From assembly GCF_025949695.1 (NCBI RefSeq), contig NZ_JAPDFL010000001.1, positions 3,227,501 through 3,291,500 on the forward strand: a stretch of 64,000 bases of DNA. The letters are read 5' to 3'. Of this stretch, positions 17,701-25,923 are shown piece after piece. A model generated the notes under the pieces. The model did no database searches. It was not told the origin of the DNA and saw only the letters and a program-made list of their open reading frames with translations. Within the stretch, counting starts at the first letter, position 1, and each line of letters starts with the position of its first letter. This DNA comes from Pararhodobacter zhoushanensis. Lineage in GTDB: Bacteria > Pseudomonadota > Alphaproteobacteria > Rhodobacterales > Rhodobacteraceae. Both the position numbers and the translations under genes were made by a program.

Positions 17701-20700
17701 GAGGCATCGAAGCCGTCGTCAACCACCAGCGAGAAGGTCAGCACCAGCGCGCTGTCGCCGATGGACAGGCTCGGCGCGGTGAAGCTGGGGCTGGCTGCCG
17801 TGGCGCTCGACAGGGTCACTGCAGTGCCCGCGGTCTGCGTCCAGGCATAGGTCAGGCTTTGCCCGCTGTCATTGGCGGTCGAGCCGGTGCCATCGAGCGA
17901 CACCACAGCGCCCTGCGCCACCGATTGCGGGATGCCGGCCTCGGCGGTCGGTACGGTGTTGGCGGGGGCGTTTACCGTGATCTGCACCGTGTCGGCGGTC
18001 GAGGCGTCGAAGCCGTCGCCGACGATCAGCGAGAAGGTCAGCACCAGCGCGCTGTCACCGATGGACAGGCTCGGCGCGGTGAAACTGGGGCTGGCTGCCG
18101 TGGCGCTCGACAGGGTCACCGCGGTGCCCGCGGTCTGCGTCCAGGCGTAGGTCAGGCTTTGCCCGCTGTCATTGGCGGTCGAGCCGGTGCCATCGAGCGA
18201 CACCACAGCGCCCTGCGCCACCGATTGCGGGATGCCGGCCTCGGCGGTGGGAACCGTGTTGGCGGGGGCGTTTACCGTGATCTGCACCGTGTCGGCGGTC
18301 GAGGCGTCGAAGCCGTCGTCGACGATCAGCGAGAAGGTCAGCACCAGCGCGCTGTCACCGATGCTCAGGCTGGGCGCGGTGAAGCTGGGGCTGGCGGCCG
18401 TCGCGCTCGACAGCGTCACTGCAGTGCCCGCGGTCTGCGTCCAGGCGTAGGTCAGGCTCTGGCCGCTGTCATTGGCGGTCGAGCCGGTGCCATCCAGCGA
18501 CACCACAGCCCCCTGCGCCACCGACTGCGGGATGCCCGCGTCGGCGGTGGGCACCGTGTTGGCGGGGGCGTTTACCGTGATCTGCACGGTGTCGGCGGTC
18601 GAGGCATCAAAGCCGTCGTCAACCACCAGCGAGAAGGTCAGCACCAGCGCGCTGTCGCCGATGCTCAGGCTCGGCGCGGTGAAACTGGGGCTGGCGGCCG
18701 TGGCGCTCGACAGCGTCACCGCGGTGCCGCTGGTCTGCGTCCAGGCGTAGGTCAGGCTCTGCCCGCTGTCATTCGCGGTCGAGCCGGTGCCATCGAGCGA
18801 CACCACAGCGCCCTGCGCCACCGATTGCGGGATGCCGGCCTCGGCGGTCGGCACCGTGTTGGCGGGGGCGTTTACCGTGATCTGCACGGTATCGGCGGTC
18901 GAGGCGTCAAAGCCGTCGTCAACCACCAGCGAGAAGGTCAGCACCAGCGCGCTGTCACCGATGGACAGGCTCGGCGCGGTGAAACTGGGGCTGGCCGCCG
19001 TGGCGCTCGACAGCGTCACCGAAGTGCCCGCGGTCTGCGTCCAGGCGTAGGTCAGGCTCTGCCCGCTGTCATTCGCGGTCGAGCCGGTGCCATCGAGCGA
19101 CACCACAGCGCCCTGTGCCACCGATTGCGGGATGCCGGCCTCGGCGGTCGGTACGGTGTTGGCGGGGGCGTTTACCGTGATCTGCACGGTATCGGCGGTC
19201 GAGGCGTCAAAGCCGTCGTCAACCACCAGCGAGAAGGTCAGCACCAGCGCGCTGTCACCGATGGACAGGCTCGGCGCGGTGAAGCTGGGGCTGGCCGCCG
19301 TCGCGCTCGACAGCGTCACCGAGGTGCCGCTGGTCTGCGTCCAGGCGTAGGTCAGGCTCTGCCCGCTGTCATTCGCGGTCGAGCCGGTGCCGTCCAGCGA
19401 CACCACAGCGCCCTGCGCCACCGATTGCGGGATGCCCGCCTCGGCGGTGGGAACCGTGTTGGCGGGGGCGTTTACCGTGATCTGCACGGTGTCGGCGGTC
19501 GAGGCATCAAAGCCGTCGTCAACCACCAGCGAGAAGGTCAGCACCAGCGCGCTGTCGCCGATGCTCAGGCTCGGCGCGGTGAAGCTGGGGCTGGCTGCGG
19601 TTGCGCTCGACAGCGTCACCGCGGTGCCCGCGGTCTGCGTCCAGGCGTAGGTCAGGGTCTGGCCGCTGTCATTGGCGGTCGAGCCGGTGCCATCGAGCGA
19701 CACCACAGCGCCCTGCGCCACCGATTGCGGGATCCCCGCCTCGGCGGTGGGAACCGTGTTGGCGGGCGCGTTTACCGTGATCTGCACCGTGTCGGCGGTC
19801 GAGGCATCGAAGCCGTCGTCAACCACCAGCGAGAAGGTCAGCACCAGCGCGCTGTCGCCGATGGACAGGCTCGGCGCGGTGAAGCTGGGGCTGGCTGCCG
19901 TGGCGCTCGACAGGGTCACTGCAGTGCCCGCGGTCTGCGTCCAGGCATAGGTCAGGCTTTGCCCGCTGTCATTGGCGGTCGAGCCGGTGCCATCCAGCGA
20001 CACCACAGCCCCCTGCGCCACCGACTGCGGGATGCCCGCCTCGGCGGTGGGCACCGTGTTGGCGGGGGCGTTTACCGTGATCTGCACCGTGTCGGCAGTC
20101 GAGGCGTCGAAGCCGTCGTCGACGATCAGCGAGAAGGTCAGCACCAGCGCGCTGTCACCGATGGACAGGCTCGGCGCGGTGAAACTGGGGCTGGCTGCCG
20201 TGGCGCTCGACAGGGTCACCGCGGTGCCCGCGGTCTGCGTCCAGGCGTAGGTCAGGCTTTGCCCGCTGTCATTGGCGGTCGAGCCGGTGCCATCGAGCGA
20301 CACCACAGCGCCCTGCGCCACCGATTGCGGGATGCCCGCCTCGGCGGTGGGAACCGTGTTGGCGGGCGGGTTTACCGTGATCTGCACGGTATCGGCGGTC
20401 GAGGCGTCGAAGCCGTCGTCAACCACCAGCGAGAAGGTCAGCACCAGCGCGGTGTCGCCGATGTTCAGGCTGGGCGCGGTGAAGCTGGGGCTGGCCGCCG
20501 TGGCGCTCGACAGCGTCACTGCCGTGCCCGCGGTCTGCGTCCAGGCATAGGTCAGGCTTTGGCCGCTGTCATTGGCGGTCGAGCCGGTGCCATCCAGCGA
20601 CACCACAGCCCCCTGCGCCACCGATTGCGGGATCCCCGCCTCAGCGGTGGGAACCGTGTTGGCGGGGGCGTTTACCGTGATCTGCACGGTGTCGGCGGTC

Positions 20701-21713
20701 GAGGCGTCAAAGCCGTCGTCGACGATCAGCGAGAAGGTCAGCACCAGCGCGCTGTCACCGATGGACAGGCTCGGCGCGGTGAAGCTGGGGCTGGCCGCCG
20801 TGGCGCTCGACAGGGTCACCGAGGTGCCCGCGGTCTGCGTCCAGGCGTAGGTCAGGCTCTGGCCGCTGTCATTCGCGGTAGACCCCGTGCCATCCAGCGA
20901 CACCACAGCGCCCTGCGCCACCGATTGCGGGATCCCCGCCTCGGCGGTGGGAACCGTGTTGGCGGGCGGGTTTACCGTGATCTGCACGGTATCGGCGGTC
21001 GAGGCGTCGAAGCCGTCGTCAACCACCAGCGAGAAGGTCAGCACCACCGCGCTGTCACCGATGGACAGGCTCGGCGCGGTGAAGCTGGGGCTGGCTGCGG
21101 TTGCGCTCGACAGGGTCACTGCAGTGCCCGCGGTCTGCGTCCAGGCATAGGTCAGGCTTTGCCCGCTGTCATTCGCGGTCGAGCCGGTGCCATCCAGCGA
21201 CACCACAGCGCCCTGCGCCACCGATTGCGGGATGCCGGCCTCGGCGGTCGGCACGGTGTTGGCGGGGGCAGAGGGTGTTATCGTGACGATGTGCGTGGTC
21301 GGGTTTGCGCCTGAAAGGGCGAATTCATGAAATGTCGGCACACCGCCGGTCGGCGTCCCGGTGAAGGAAAAACCGATATAGGCGTCCCCGGCATACGACC
21401 CATCTGCCCCATTTGCCGTGAAGCCAGAGACGGCGGAAAAGCCGCAGCCTTCAATGACACTCTGCGTTATGGCAGAAGAAGCTGTGATACTATTGCTGAA
21501 CCAATAGCTGCCACCGGAAGCGTAGGTTTCCAGAAAAATCCATGCGGTATTAACGCCCGCGGTCGCGCTTTGGTAGGAACTGACAGAGCAGCTGCCCAGC
21601 GGCGTTGCCACAAAAACCTCGGAGCCAGTCGAAGTCAATGCGTCGGATGGCGTTGCAAGGGCCCCCATGATTGACGCAACGCTCAATACACCGCTTAACC
21701 ACTTAAACATCAT
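14754..21713 (-). CDS. Giant repeat surface protein with C-terminal outer-membrane beta-barrel
   Basis: 2319 residues. An N-terminal signal peptide (about 1-26, ending SDA) precedes a short head domain (about 27-150). Fifteen consecutive repeats of exactly 100 residues follow; each begins NTVPTAEAG, contains SLDGTGSTANDSG and YAWTQT, and ends DDGFDAST...VQITVN. This is the PKD/REJ-like beta-sandwich pattern with Asp-rich, possibly calcium-binding loops. Then come a HYR-like domain (DTEAPVITGL), two or three Ig-like domains (with TFSEPVTGL and TFSFSEPVSGF) and a roughly 300-residue barrel ending in Phe, the usual outer-membrane insertion signal. It resembles an autotransporter-type adhesin. 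Start ATG 21713 or the adjacent 21710. Function in adhesion or biofilm is inference. Confidence 0.88.
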   Translation of the reverse strand: MMFKWLSGVLSVASIMGALATPSDALTSTGSEVFVATPLGSCSVSSYQSATAGVNTAWIFLETYASGGSYWFSNSITASSAITQSVIEGCGFSAVSGFTANGADGSYAGDAYIGFSFTGTPTGGVPTFHEFALSGANPTTHIVTITPSAPANTVPTAEAGIPQSVAQGAVVSLDGTGSTANDSGQSLTYAWTQTAGTAVTLSSATAASPSFTAPSLSIGDSAVVLTFSLVVDDGFDASTADTVQITVNPPANTVPTAEAGIPQSVAQGAVVSLDGTGSTANDSGQSLTYAWTQTAGTSVTLSSATAASPSFTAPSLSIGDSALVLTFSLIVDDGFDASTADTVQITVNAPANTVPTAEAGIPQSVAQGAVVSLDGTGSTANDSGQSLTYAWTQTAGTAVTLSSATAASPSFTAPSLNIGDTALVLTFSLVVDDGFDASTADTVQITVNPPANTVPTAEAGIPQSVAQGAVVSLDGTGSTANDSGQSLTYAWTQTAGTAVTLSSATAASPSFTAPSLSIGDSALVLTFSLIVDDGFDASTADTVQITVNAPANTVPTAEAGIPQSVAQGAVVSLDGTGSTANDSGQSLTYAWTQTAGTAVTLSSATAASPSFTAPSLSIGDSALVLTFSLVVDDGFDASTADTVQITVNAPANTVPTAEAGIPQSVAQGAVVSLDGTGSTANDSGQTLTYAWTQTAGTAVTLSSATAASPSFTAPSLSIGDSALVLTFSLVVDDGFDASTADTVQITVNAPANTVPTAEAGIPQSVAQGAVVSLDGTGSTANDSGQSLTYAWTQTSGTSVTLSSATAASPSFTAPSLSIGDSALVLTFSLVVDDGFDASTADTVQITVNAPANTVPTAEAGIPQSVAQGAVVSLDGTGSTANDSGQSLTYAWTQTAGTSVTLSSATAASPSFTAPSLSIGDSALVLTFSLVVDDGFDASTADTVQITVNAPANTVPTAEAGIPQSVAQGAVVSLDGTGSTANDSGQSLTYAWTQTSGTAVTLSSATAASPSFTAPSLSIGDSALVLTFSLVVDDGFDASTADTVQITVNAPANTVPTADAGIPQSVAQGAVVSLDGTGSTANDSGQSLTYAWTQTAGTAVTLSSATAASPSFTAPSLSIGDSALVLTFSLIVDDGFDASTADTVQITVNAPANTVPTAEAGIPQSVAQGAVVSLDGTGSTANDSGQSLTYAWTQTAGTAVTLSSATAASPSFTAPSLSIGDSALVLTFSLIVGDGFDASTADTVQITVNAPANTVPTAEAGIPQSVAQGAVVSLDGTGSTANDSGQSLTYAWTQTAGTAVTLSSATAASPSFTAPSLSIGDSALVLTFSLVVDDGFDASTADTVQITVNPPANTVPTAEAGSPQSVAQGAVVSLDGTGSTANDSGQTLTYAWTQTTGTAVTLSSATAASPSFTAPSLNIGDSALVLTFSLIVDDSFDTSTADTVQITVNAPANTVPTAEAGIPQSVAQGAVVSLDGTGSTANDSGQSLTYAWTQTAGTSVTLSDATAASPSFTAPSLNIGDSALVLTFSLVVDDGFDASTADTVQITVNAPANTVPTAEAGIPQSVAQGAVVSLDGTGSTANDSGQSLTYAWTQTAGTAVTLSSATAASPSFTAPSLSIGDSALVLTFSLIVDDGFDASTADTVQITVNAPLDTEAPVITGLVSVTLEAGPSGTANHAFTATVTDNYDAVVVPVFTLNGTPISSPYDFAVGTNAVLVDAQDVAGNDAVQQTLTVTVTPAVAPAAPLVSTTTVNPDRSVTVEGTAEAGSTVRVTFPDNSFVDVVATGGVYSVTSAPDMMAGTVSLTATDAQGNISGASTVVVAPDWEAPTVVLTGTPAFPGTAYTLTITFSEPVTGLSLGDFATSNADVTALNGSGAVYTVQVTASQVSHSIQLPAGVAQDAFTNLSEASNLFANTPDGVAPVVTISGLPANFLPGDVLSATFSFSEPVSGFDLADIGVLNGTASGLSGGPSVYSATVTPTGAGAVVVSLGDGAAIDASGQGSAAASASSALNSVAVASEMITDFLQNRARSLIQNQTRLTRFLDGTDGGGVNVSVTRGFGTVDIATGGNGPLWFSLRGSRTSFENGSGDSAFALATVGTHAALRPGLLVGGMLQFDYASEDQGGGVATSGHGWLAGPYVVAQLGDQPLYFESRLLYGRSSNRISPFGTFTDRFDTERWLTMVALEGSFQGERLRYIPRLQFSHVSDTQAAYVDGLSNLVPEQTVRLSELSLGMDFEMPILAGVGEHLVTWGASGIWSHVEGTGAATAFIDQTSGARARVDLGYRYNNGAGMRFSSSLFVDGIGSGDFRSYGLDLNLAIEF
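16757..21257 (-). repeat. Fifteen tandem 300-bp coding repeats
   Basis: The period is exactly 300 bases and copies differ only at scattered positions (for instance AGTAV, AGTSV or SGTAV; SIGD or NIGD; LVVDD or LIVDD). Variants are shuffled between copies, a sign of recombination or gene conversion. Such arrays expand and contract easily, and short-read assemblies often miscount them. Boundaries are approximate. Confidence 0.93.
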
Positions 21714-22351
21714 CCATCCCCATCAATCTCACAGCACGCCTCGGTCTGGACACGCACAATTTTCATCACAAATGGGTTAGAATCTTCACAGATGAACAAC
21801 AACTCATTTTCAGGTTGAGTACGGGTTTCTCCTTTGTTGCGGCAAACGCGCCACATTTTGCGGGGGCGGGTCCTGCTGACACAGACGCTGCGACTCCTTG
21901 TCGTAAAGCCGCGTGAAAGGGGCGACGGCATCAAGATTCCCCAGTGGGGCAAAGGGAATTGCCCGCTGAGCGTCTGGGTGTATCTGGCGATGGCCTGGCG
22001 GCGTGACGTAATACCCGGCGTCAAGGATGCCCGCGAATAGGGTCGTTGCAGAATGCGAATCTGCGCGCTGGCTTGCATAAAATCCCGCGCACGCCTTCAG
22101 CCAAACCAATTGGCCGAGTCGGAAAATCAAACTTTATCCACAGAACGGTATTGCGGGACGCGGGCGTTTTTACCGTCTGGCACTAAGCGCAGAGGGCTTC
22201 GGACAGACAGCCAACCCTGTTGTCATTGGTTTCCGCGCGCGGATCACCGCCGGTGCGCGTGTGAAGGCCCGAGCTGAGACGGGCTGCCTGATCAGCGCGG
22301 CGGCCTGCAACGAGCGCTTGTTCTTGCGGCAAGCTTGGTGAAGATAGCGCC
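21714..22351. other. Intergenic region without a supported gene
   Basis: Two overlapping minus-strand open frames of about 110-120 codons exist, but their translations look random and have no ribosome site. The region should hold the promoters of the giant surface gene (left) and of speD (right). It is less GC-rich than its surroundings. Confidence 0.5.
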
Positions 22352-22732
22352 ATGACCTGTGCCCCCTATTCTCCCGGCCTGCACCTGATCCTTGATCTTT
22401 TCGGGGCCGAAGCGCTGACAGAGTCCGAGCGGCTGGAGACGACACTGACCGAGGCGGCGCGGCGCGCCGGTGCCAGTGTGCTTGCCACACAGTTTCGCGC
22501 GTTCAGCGGCGGCGGGGTGACGGGAATGGTGTTGCTGGCCGAATCCCACATCTCGATCCACACCTGGCCCGAGATGGATTTTGCCGCGGTCGATATCTTC
22601 ATGTGCGGCGCGGCGAAGCCAGAGGCGGCTCGCGACTGGATCGAGGCGTGTCTGCGCCCCAAGCGGGTTGTCGTGCACCGGATCGCGCGCGGCGCCGTTC
22701 AGTTGAACCAGGCGTCCCAGCCGTCGTTGTAA
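22352..22732 (+). CDS. speD: S-adenosylmethionine decarboxylase proenzyme, prokaryotic class
   Basis: 126-residue proenzyme that self-cleaves to form a pyruvoyl group and decarboxylates S-adenosylmethionine, giving the aminopropyl donor for polyamine synthesis. Key residues are in place: Ser65 (cleavage site, in AESHISIHTWPE), His70, and Cys85 in IFMCG. Spacing equals that of the Thermotoga-type enzyme (63/68/83) shifted by two. It converges with, and overlaps by 34 bases, the membrane aminopropyltransferase gene on the other strand, so the two enzymes of one pathway face each other. It lies on the opposite strand from the DUF4178-DUF350 operon. Confidence 0.93.
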   Translation: MTCAPYSPGLHLILDLFGAEALTESERLETTLTEAARRAGASVLATQFRAFSGGGVTGMVLLAESHISIHTWPEMDFAAVDIFMCGAAKPEAARDWIEACLRPKRVVVHRIARGAVQLNQASQPSL

Positions 22733-24240
22733 TAGCCCAGAAGCGGCTGCGTTTCGAGCTGGTTCACGGCGGCTGGCAGATCGGCCATGTCGGGGGCAAA
22801 GACCTGTGACGCCTGCCATGTCGCGGCACTGGCATAGCGCAGCCCGTCGGGGAAAGTCGGCGGGCGCGACGCAAGCGGGTGAAACGTGACCAGCGTGAAG
22901 CCCCATTCGCCGAAGCTGGGGATGTAGACGTGATACGGCAGTACTGAAAGTCCCGCACCCGGCACCACCGGATTGCGGGTCGCGGCGAGGGTGTGGACGA
23001 CGGACCAATAGGCCTGACGGGCAAACAGCGGCGAGCCCGATTGCACCACCATGATCCCCTGTGCCGACAGCCGTTCCGCCGTCAGAGCGTAGAATTCCTG
23101 TGAGTAGAGGCGCGACAGCGAAACCGACTTCGGGTCCGGCAGATCGACGATGATGAGGTCAAAGGCCGTGGTGTCATGCTCGACAAATTGCCATGCGTCC
23201 TGATTGAGCACCCTCAGGCGCGGATCGTTCAGCGCGCCGTGGTTCAGGGCAACCAGATCGGCGTTGGTCTGGAACAGCTGCGTCACCATCGGGTCCAGAT
23301 CAACCAGCGTCACCTGTTCGACATCGGCGTGGCGCAGCACCTCGCGCGCGGCCAGACCATCGCCGCCGCCCAGGATCAGGATGCGGTTGCGCCGTGGGGC
23401 GAGTGCCATGGCCGGTTGCACCAGCATCTCGTGGTAGCGGTACTCATCCTGACTGTCGAACTGGACCGAGGCATCCAGAAACAGCCGCGTCCGGTCGCGG
23501 AACCGGGTCAGGGTTATGTGCTGATACGGGCTGGCGGCGCTGTAGATCACCGAATCGTCGTAAAGCGCGGATTCGGTGACCGAGACCATACGCTCGGCCT
23601 GCACCAGCCCGCCCAAGGTCAGGACCAGCGACAGTGCCCAGGTGATCACGATCCCGCGCCCCAGCCAGCCCCGAAACAGCCACAGGGAAAACCCGGCGAC
23701 CGCGAGGTTCATCAGCCCCACCGCCAGCGACCCGGTCATCAGCCCCAGTTGCGGCACGATCAGCAACGGAAATGCCACCGAAGCGACCAGCGCGCCGACG
23801 TAATCGACGCTTAGAACATTCTCGAAGCGGAAAACGGGCGCGCCGATGTCCTTGAGCACGCGCGCGATCAGCGGGATTTCCATGCCACTCAGCGCGCCGG
23901 TAAGGATGAGCAGCAGATAGAGCGGCCCCTGCACCACCCCGGCAAAGGCATAGCTGGCAAAGAGCATGGGCGCCATGAAGCCGCCAATCAGCCCCAACGC
24001 GATCTGGATCCACACAAAGCCCGCGACGGGCGCGGCCACGAACCGTGACGCCCAGGCCCCCAGCCCCATGGCCGCAAGATACACCCCGATCACCAGCGAG
24101 AACTGGCGCACGCTGTCGCCCAGCAGGTAGCTTGAGGCGGTCGCCGCCAGAAGTTCGTAGGTCAGGCCGGCAGCGGCGACCAGAAAGGTTGCCAGCAACA
24201 GCCAGACCTCGGCACCGCGCGGTGCCGTGGCGGGCGTCAT
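22699..24240 (-). CDS. Membrane-anchored spermidine synthase-like aminopropyltransferase
   Basis: 513 residues. Residues about 10-225 form around seven transmembrane helices. The C-terminal half is a polyamine synthase domain with QDEYRYHEMLVQPAM, the nucleotide motif ILGGGDGLAARE, VDLDPMV, and the active-site stretch VDLPDPKSVSLSRLY. It would transfer aminopropyl from decarboxylated S-adenosylmethionine, supplied by SpeD next door, to a polyamine or other amine acceptor at the membrane. The ATG at 24240 overlaps the DUF350 stop (ATGA), so it is the last gene of a five-gene coupled operon. The longer frame upstream runs through DUF350 and is rejected. The acceptor is unknown. Confidence 0.9.
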   Translation of the reverse strand: MTPATAPRGAEVWLLLATFLVAAAGLTYELLAATASSYLLGDSVRQFSLVIGVYLAAMGLGAWASRFVAAPVAGFVWIQIALGLIGGFMAPMLFASYAFAGVVQGPLYLLLILTGALSGMEIPLIARVLKDIGAPVFRFENVLSVDYVGALVASVAFPLLIVPQLGLMTGSLAVGLMNLAVAGFSLWLFRGWLGRGIVITWALSLVLTLGGLVQAERMVSVTESALYDDSVIYSAASPYQHITLTRFRDRTRLFLDASVQFDSQDEYRYHEMLVQPAMALAPRRNRILILGGGDGLAAREVLRHADVEQVTLVDLDPMVTQLFQTNADLVALNHGALNDPRLRVLNQDAWQFVEHDTTAFDLIIVDLPDPKSVSLSRLYSQEFYALTAERLSAQGIMVVQSGSPLFARQAYWSVVHTLAATRNPVVPGAGLSVLPYHVYIPSFGEWGFTLVTFHPLASRPPTFPDGLRYASAATWQASQVFAPDMADLPAAVNQLETQPLLGYYNDGWDAWFN

Positions 24241-24461
24241 GACAAGATGACAGCAGAGATGATGAGCGCCAGCGACACAAAGACCGAGCCGATCAGGATG
24301 GCGAGGGCAATGTTCTGGTCCTCTTCGATTTCCTTGATGATCGAGAACGGGGCAATGCGGGTGATTGCCCACCAGCTCAAGCCCATCAGCGCAACACCGA
24401 GCAGGGAAAAGACGATGGTCGACACGAACTCGGCCGGGTTCAGGGTGGAAAAGAACGACAT
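24237..24461 (-). CDS. DUF350 small membrane protein
   Basis: 74 residues with two predicted transmembrane helices (about 12-32 and 50-72) separated by a short charged loop (IKEIEEDQN). The pattern SLLGVALMGLSWW and NIALAILIGSVFVSLALII fits DUF350 (YjfL-like); classical members have two such units, this one has a single unit. The ATG at 24461 follows GAGGGAGCAGCC. Its stop overlaps the start of the aminopropyltransferase. Function is not established for the family; in other bacteria DUF350 genes occur near polyamine enzymes and envelope-stress genes. Confidence 0.85.
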   Translation of the reverse strand: MSFFSTLNPAEFVSTIVFSLLGVALMGLSWWAITRIAPFSIIKEIEEDQNIALAILIGSVFVSLALIISAVILS

Positions 24462-24471
24462 GGCTGCTCCC

Positions 24472-24633
24472 TCATTTGACGTTTGAATTGTAAAAAGAAT
24501 TGCCGCCGCTTCCGACACGGATCGAGCGGTCGAGATCGGCGCTGACGCCGCCGATCCCCCGGTATCCCAGGTATCCCGCCCCGCCAAAGCTCAGCACCGA
24601 CAGCACCACGAAGAGGACGCGCGCAAGGGTCAT
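24472..24633 (-). CDS. 53-residue single-pass membrane peptide
   Basis: Short ORF lying exactly between the DUF4178 and DUF350 genes. It begins MTLARVLFVVLSVLSFGG, giving one hydrophobic helix (about 4-24) followed by a Gly-rich polar tail ending YNSNVK. A strong GAGGAGGAC precedes the ATG by seven bases. It starts three bases after the DUF4178 stop and ends ten bases before the DUF350 start, so spacing argues for a real gene. No family recognised; likely a subunit of the membrane complex made by its neighbours (inference). Confidence 0.75.
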   Translation of the reverse strand: MTLARVLFVVLSVLSFGGAGYLGYRGIGGVSADLDRSIRVGSGGNSFYNSNVK

Positions 24634-24636
24634 TGG

Positions 24637-25923
24637 TCAGTCCTCCTCGGTCCAGTCCGAGCCTGAAAACCGCTTTGCCCTGCGCAGCGAGCGCCGGGCG
24701 AACAGCAGACCCGCGATGATCGCAAAGATCAGGCCCACGACCACGGCGGGTACGATCGACGTCAGGCCCTCGCGGATTTCGATGCTGACCGTCTCCGGGG
24801 CAGGCCCGCCCGACTGCTCGCCTTGTCCAGCTTCGGGCACGTCGATTTCGAGCGTGTAGTCACCCGCCACTTCCGGGCGGAAATACACCGAGGTTCTGGT
24901 GTTGTTTTCGACCCACGAGCCGTCGTTGTCACGGCCGAAATAATACCCGATCTCACGCCCGGCACCGAACAGCGGGACACCGTCAGGGTCTTCGAGCTCG
25001 ATGTCGTACCACGCCCAGGAGTTCGGGCGCAGACGGCTTTGCAGATGGATCACCGCCAGCCTGTCGGGCTCGGCCAGCGTCACGGTCACACTGGCCGGCA
25101 GGGTTTCACTGCGCGCATAGACCAGACCGCCGCGCGCGATCAGGCCAAAGAGCGCCAGACCGATGCACAGCGCGGCAGTGGTGCAGGCCCCGTACATGAT
25201 GAAAGGCTCATCGCGCGAGACGGGGATGGGTGTCAGCGGGTGCGACGACGACGCGACAGGCGGTTTGGCCACGCCGAACGACGCCCAGAGCGCGGCCTGA
25301 TCGGGGTAGCGGCTCATTTCCACTTCGCGTTCGGTCGCCGTCGCCACATAGGTCAGCATTCGCTCGGGACCAAGAAGCGAAACCACCGTGGCCTTGTCGC
25401 CCGGATGGGGCCGCCAGGTGAATTCGCCTTCGATCGAGACGATCTCTTCGGTCGATGTCTCGTAATAGTCGAAAATCTCGCCATCGGCATCGCAGTACGG
25501 GCGTGTCTCGGCGCTTTCAACCGTGACCGGCGTGATGAAATCAGGGGATACGCCGCTGCGCCAGCGCCGGGTGAAGATCAGATTGCCGTCCTCAAGCGTC
25601 AGCCAGGCGTAGCCGTGGGTCGGCGAATAGATCAGGTGATCAACCCATTCCCAAACCCTGCCCTGATAGCGCTCGCGCATGCCCAGGATGCCAATGATCT
25701 GGTAGCGGATGCCGTCAACCTCACCCTCTTGCCCCAGCTCAAGCGGGGATCGCGCGCGGGGCATGTCGGTATAGATCTTGATCAGCCGGTAGCTTTCCAG
25801 CGCGTCCAGAACGCTGCCGCAGTTCGGACAGATATGGGTGGTCACCCTGCCCCCGCCCAGCACGTTCAGCCCGGCGCCGCAGGTGACGCAGCGGACGGCC
25901 TCGCGCTGGCCCCCGGCCCTCAT
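24637..25923 (-). CDS. DUF4178 membrane protein with zinc ribbon
   Basis: 428 residues. An N-terminal zinc ribbon (Cys12, Cys15, Cys32, Cys35) is followed by a DUF4178 domain (about 45-215; GQEGEVDGIRYQIIGIL, WEWVDHLIYSPTHGYAWLTLEDGNL in pieces), a transmembrane helix (about 235-260), an extracytoplasmic beta-rich region with YFRPEVAGDYTLEIDV, and a second helix near 385-410 with a basic tail. The ATG at 25923 overlaps the upstream DUF4178 stop (ATGA). The layout suggests a cytoplasmic sensor or scaffold coupled to the envelope. No biochemical role is known for DUF4178. Confidence 0.85.
   Translation of the reverse strand: MRAGGQREAVRCVTCGAGLNVLGGGRVTTHICPNCGSVLDALESYRLIKIYTDMPRARSPLELGQEGEVDGIRYQIIGILGMRERYQGRVWEWVDHLIYSPTHGYAWLTLEDGNLIFTRRWRSGVSPDFITPVTVESAETRPYCDADGEIFDYYETSTEEIVSIEGEFTWRPHPGDKATVVSLLGPERMLTYVATATEREVEMSRYPDQAALWASFGVAKPPVASSSHPLTPIPVSRDEPFIMYGACTTAALCIGLALFGLIARGGLVYARSETLPASVTVTLAEPDRLAVIHLQSRLRPNSWAWYDIELEDPDGVPLFGAGREIGYYFGRDNDGSWVENNTRTSVYFRPEVAGDYTLEIDVPEAGQGEQSGGPAPETVSIEIREGLTSIVPAVVVGLIFAIIAGLLFARRSLRRAKRFSGSDWTEED

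Noticed and set aside
16757..21257. CRISPR array or satellite DNA in the 300-base repeat region
   Set aside because: Repeats are adjacent without spacers and keep the protein frame throughout, so this is a coding repeat.
15108..21314. A 2068-codon open frame on the plus strand opposite the giant surface gene
   Set aside because: It is open only because the 300-base repeat has no stop in that frame, which copies fifteen times. The product is Arg/Gly/His-rich and unlike any protein, and the minus-strand frame has signal peptide, domains and barrel.
21714..22130. Two minus-strand frames upstream of the giant gene as small genes
   Set aside because: They overlap each other in different frames, lack ribosome sites and look random.
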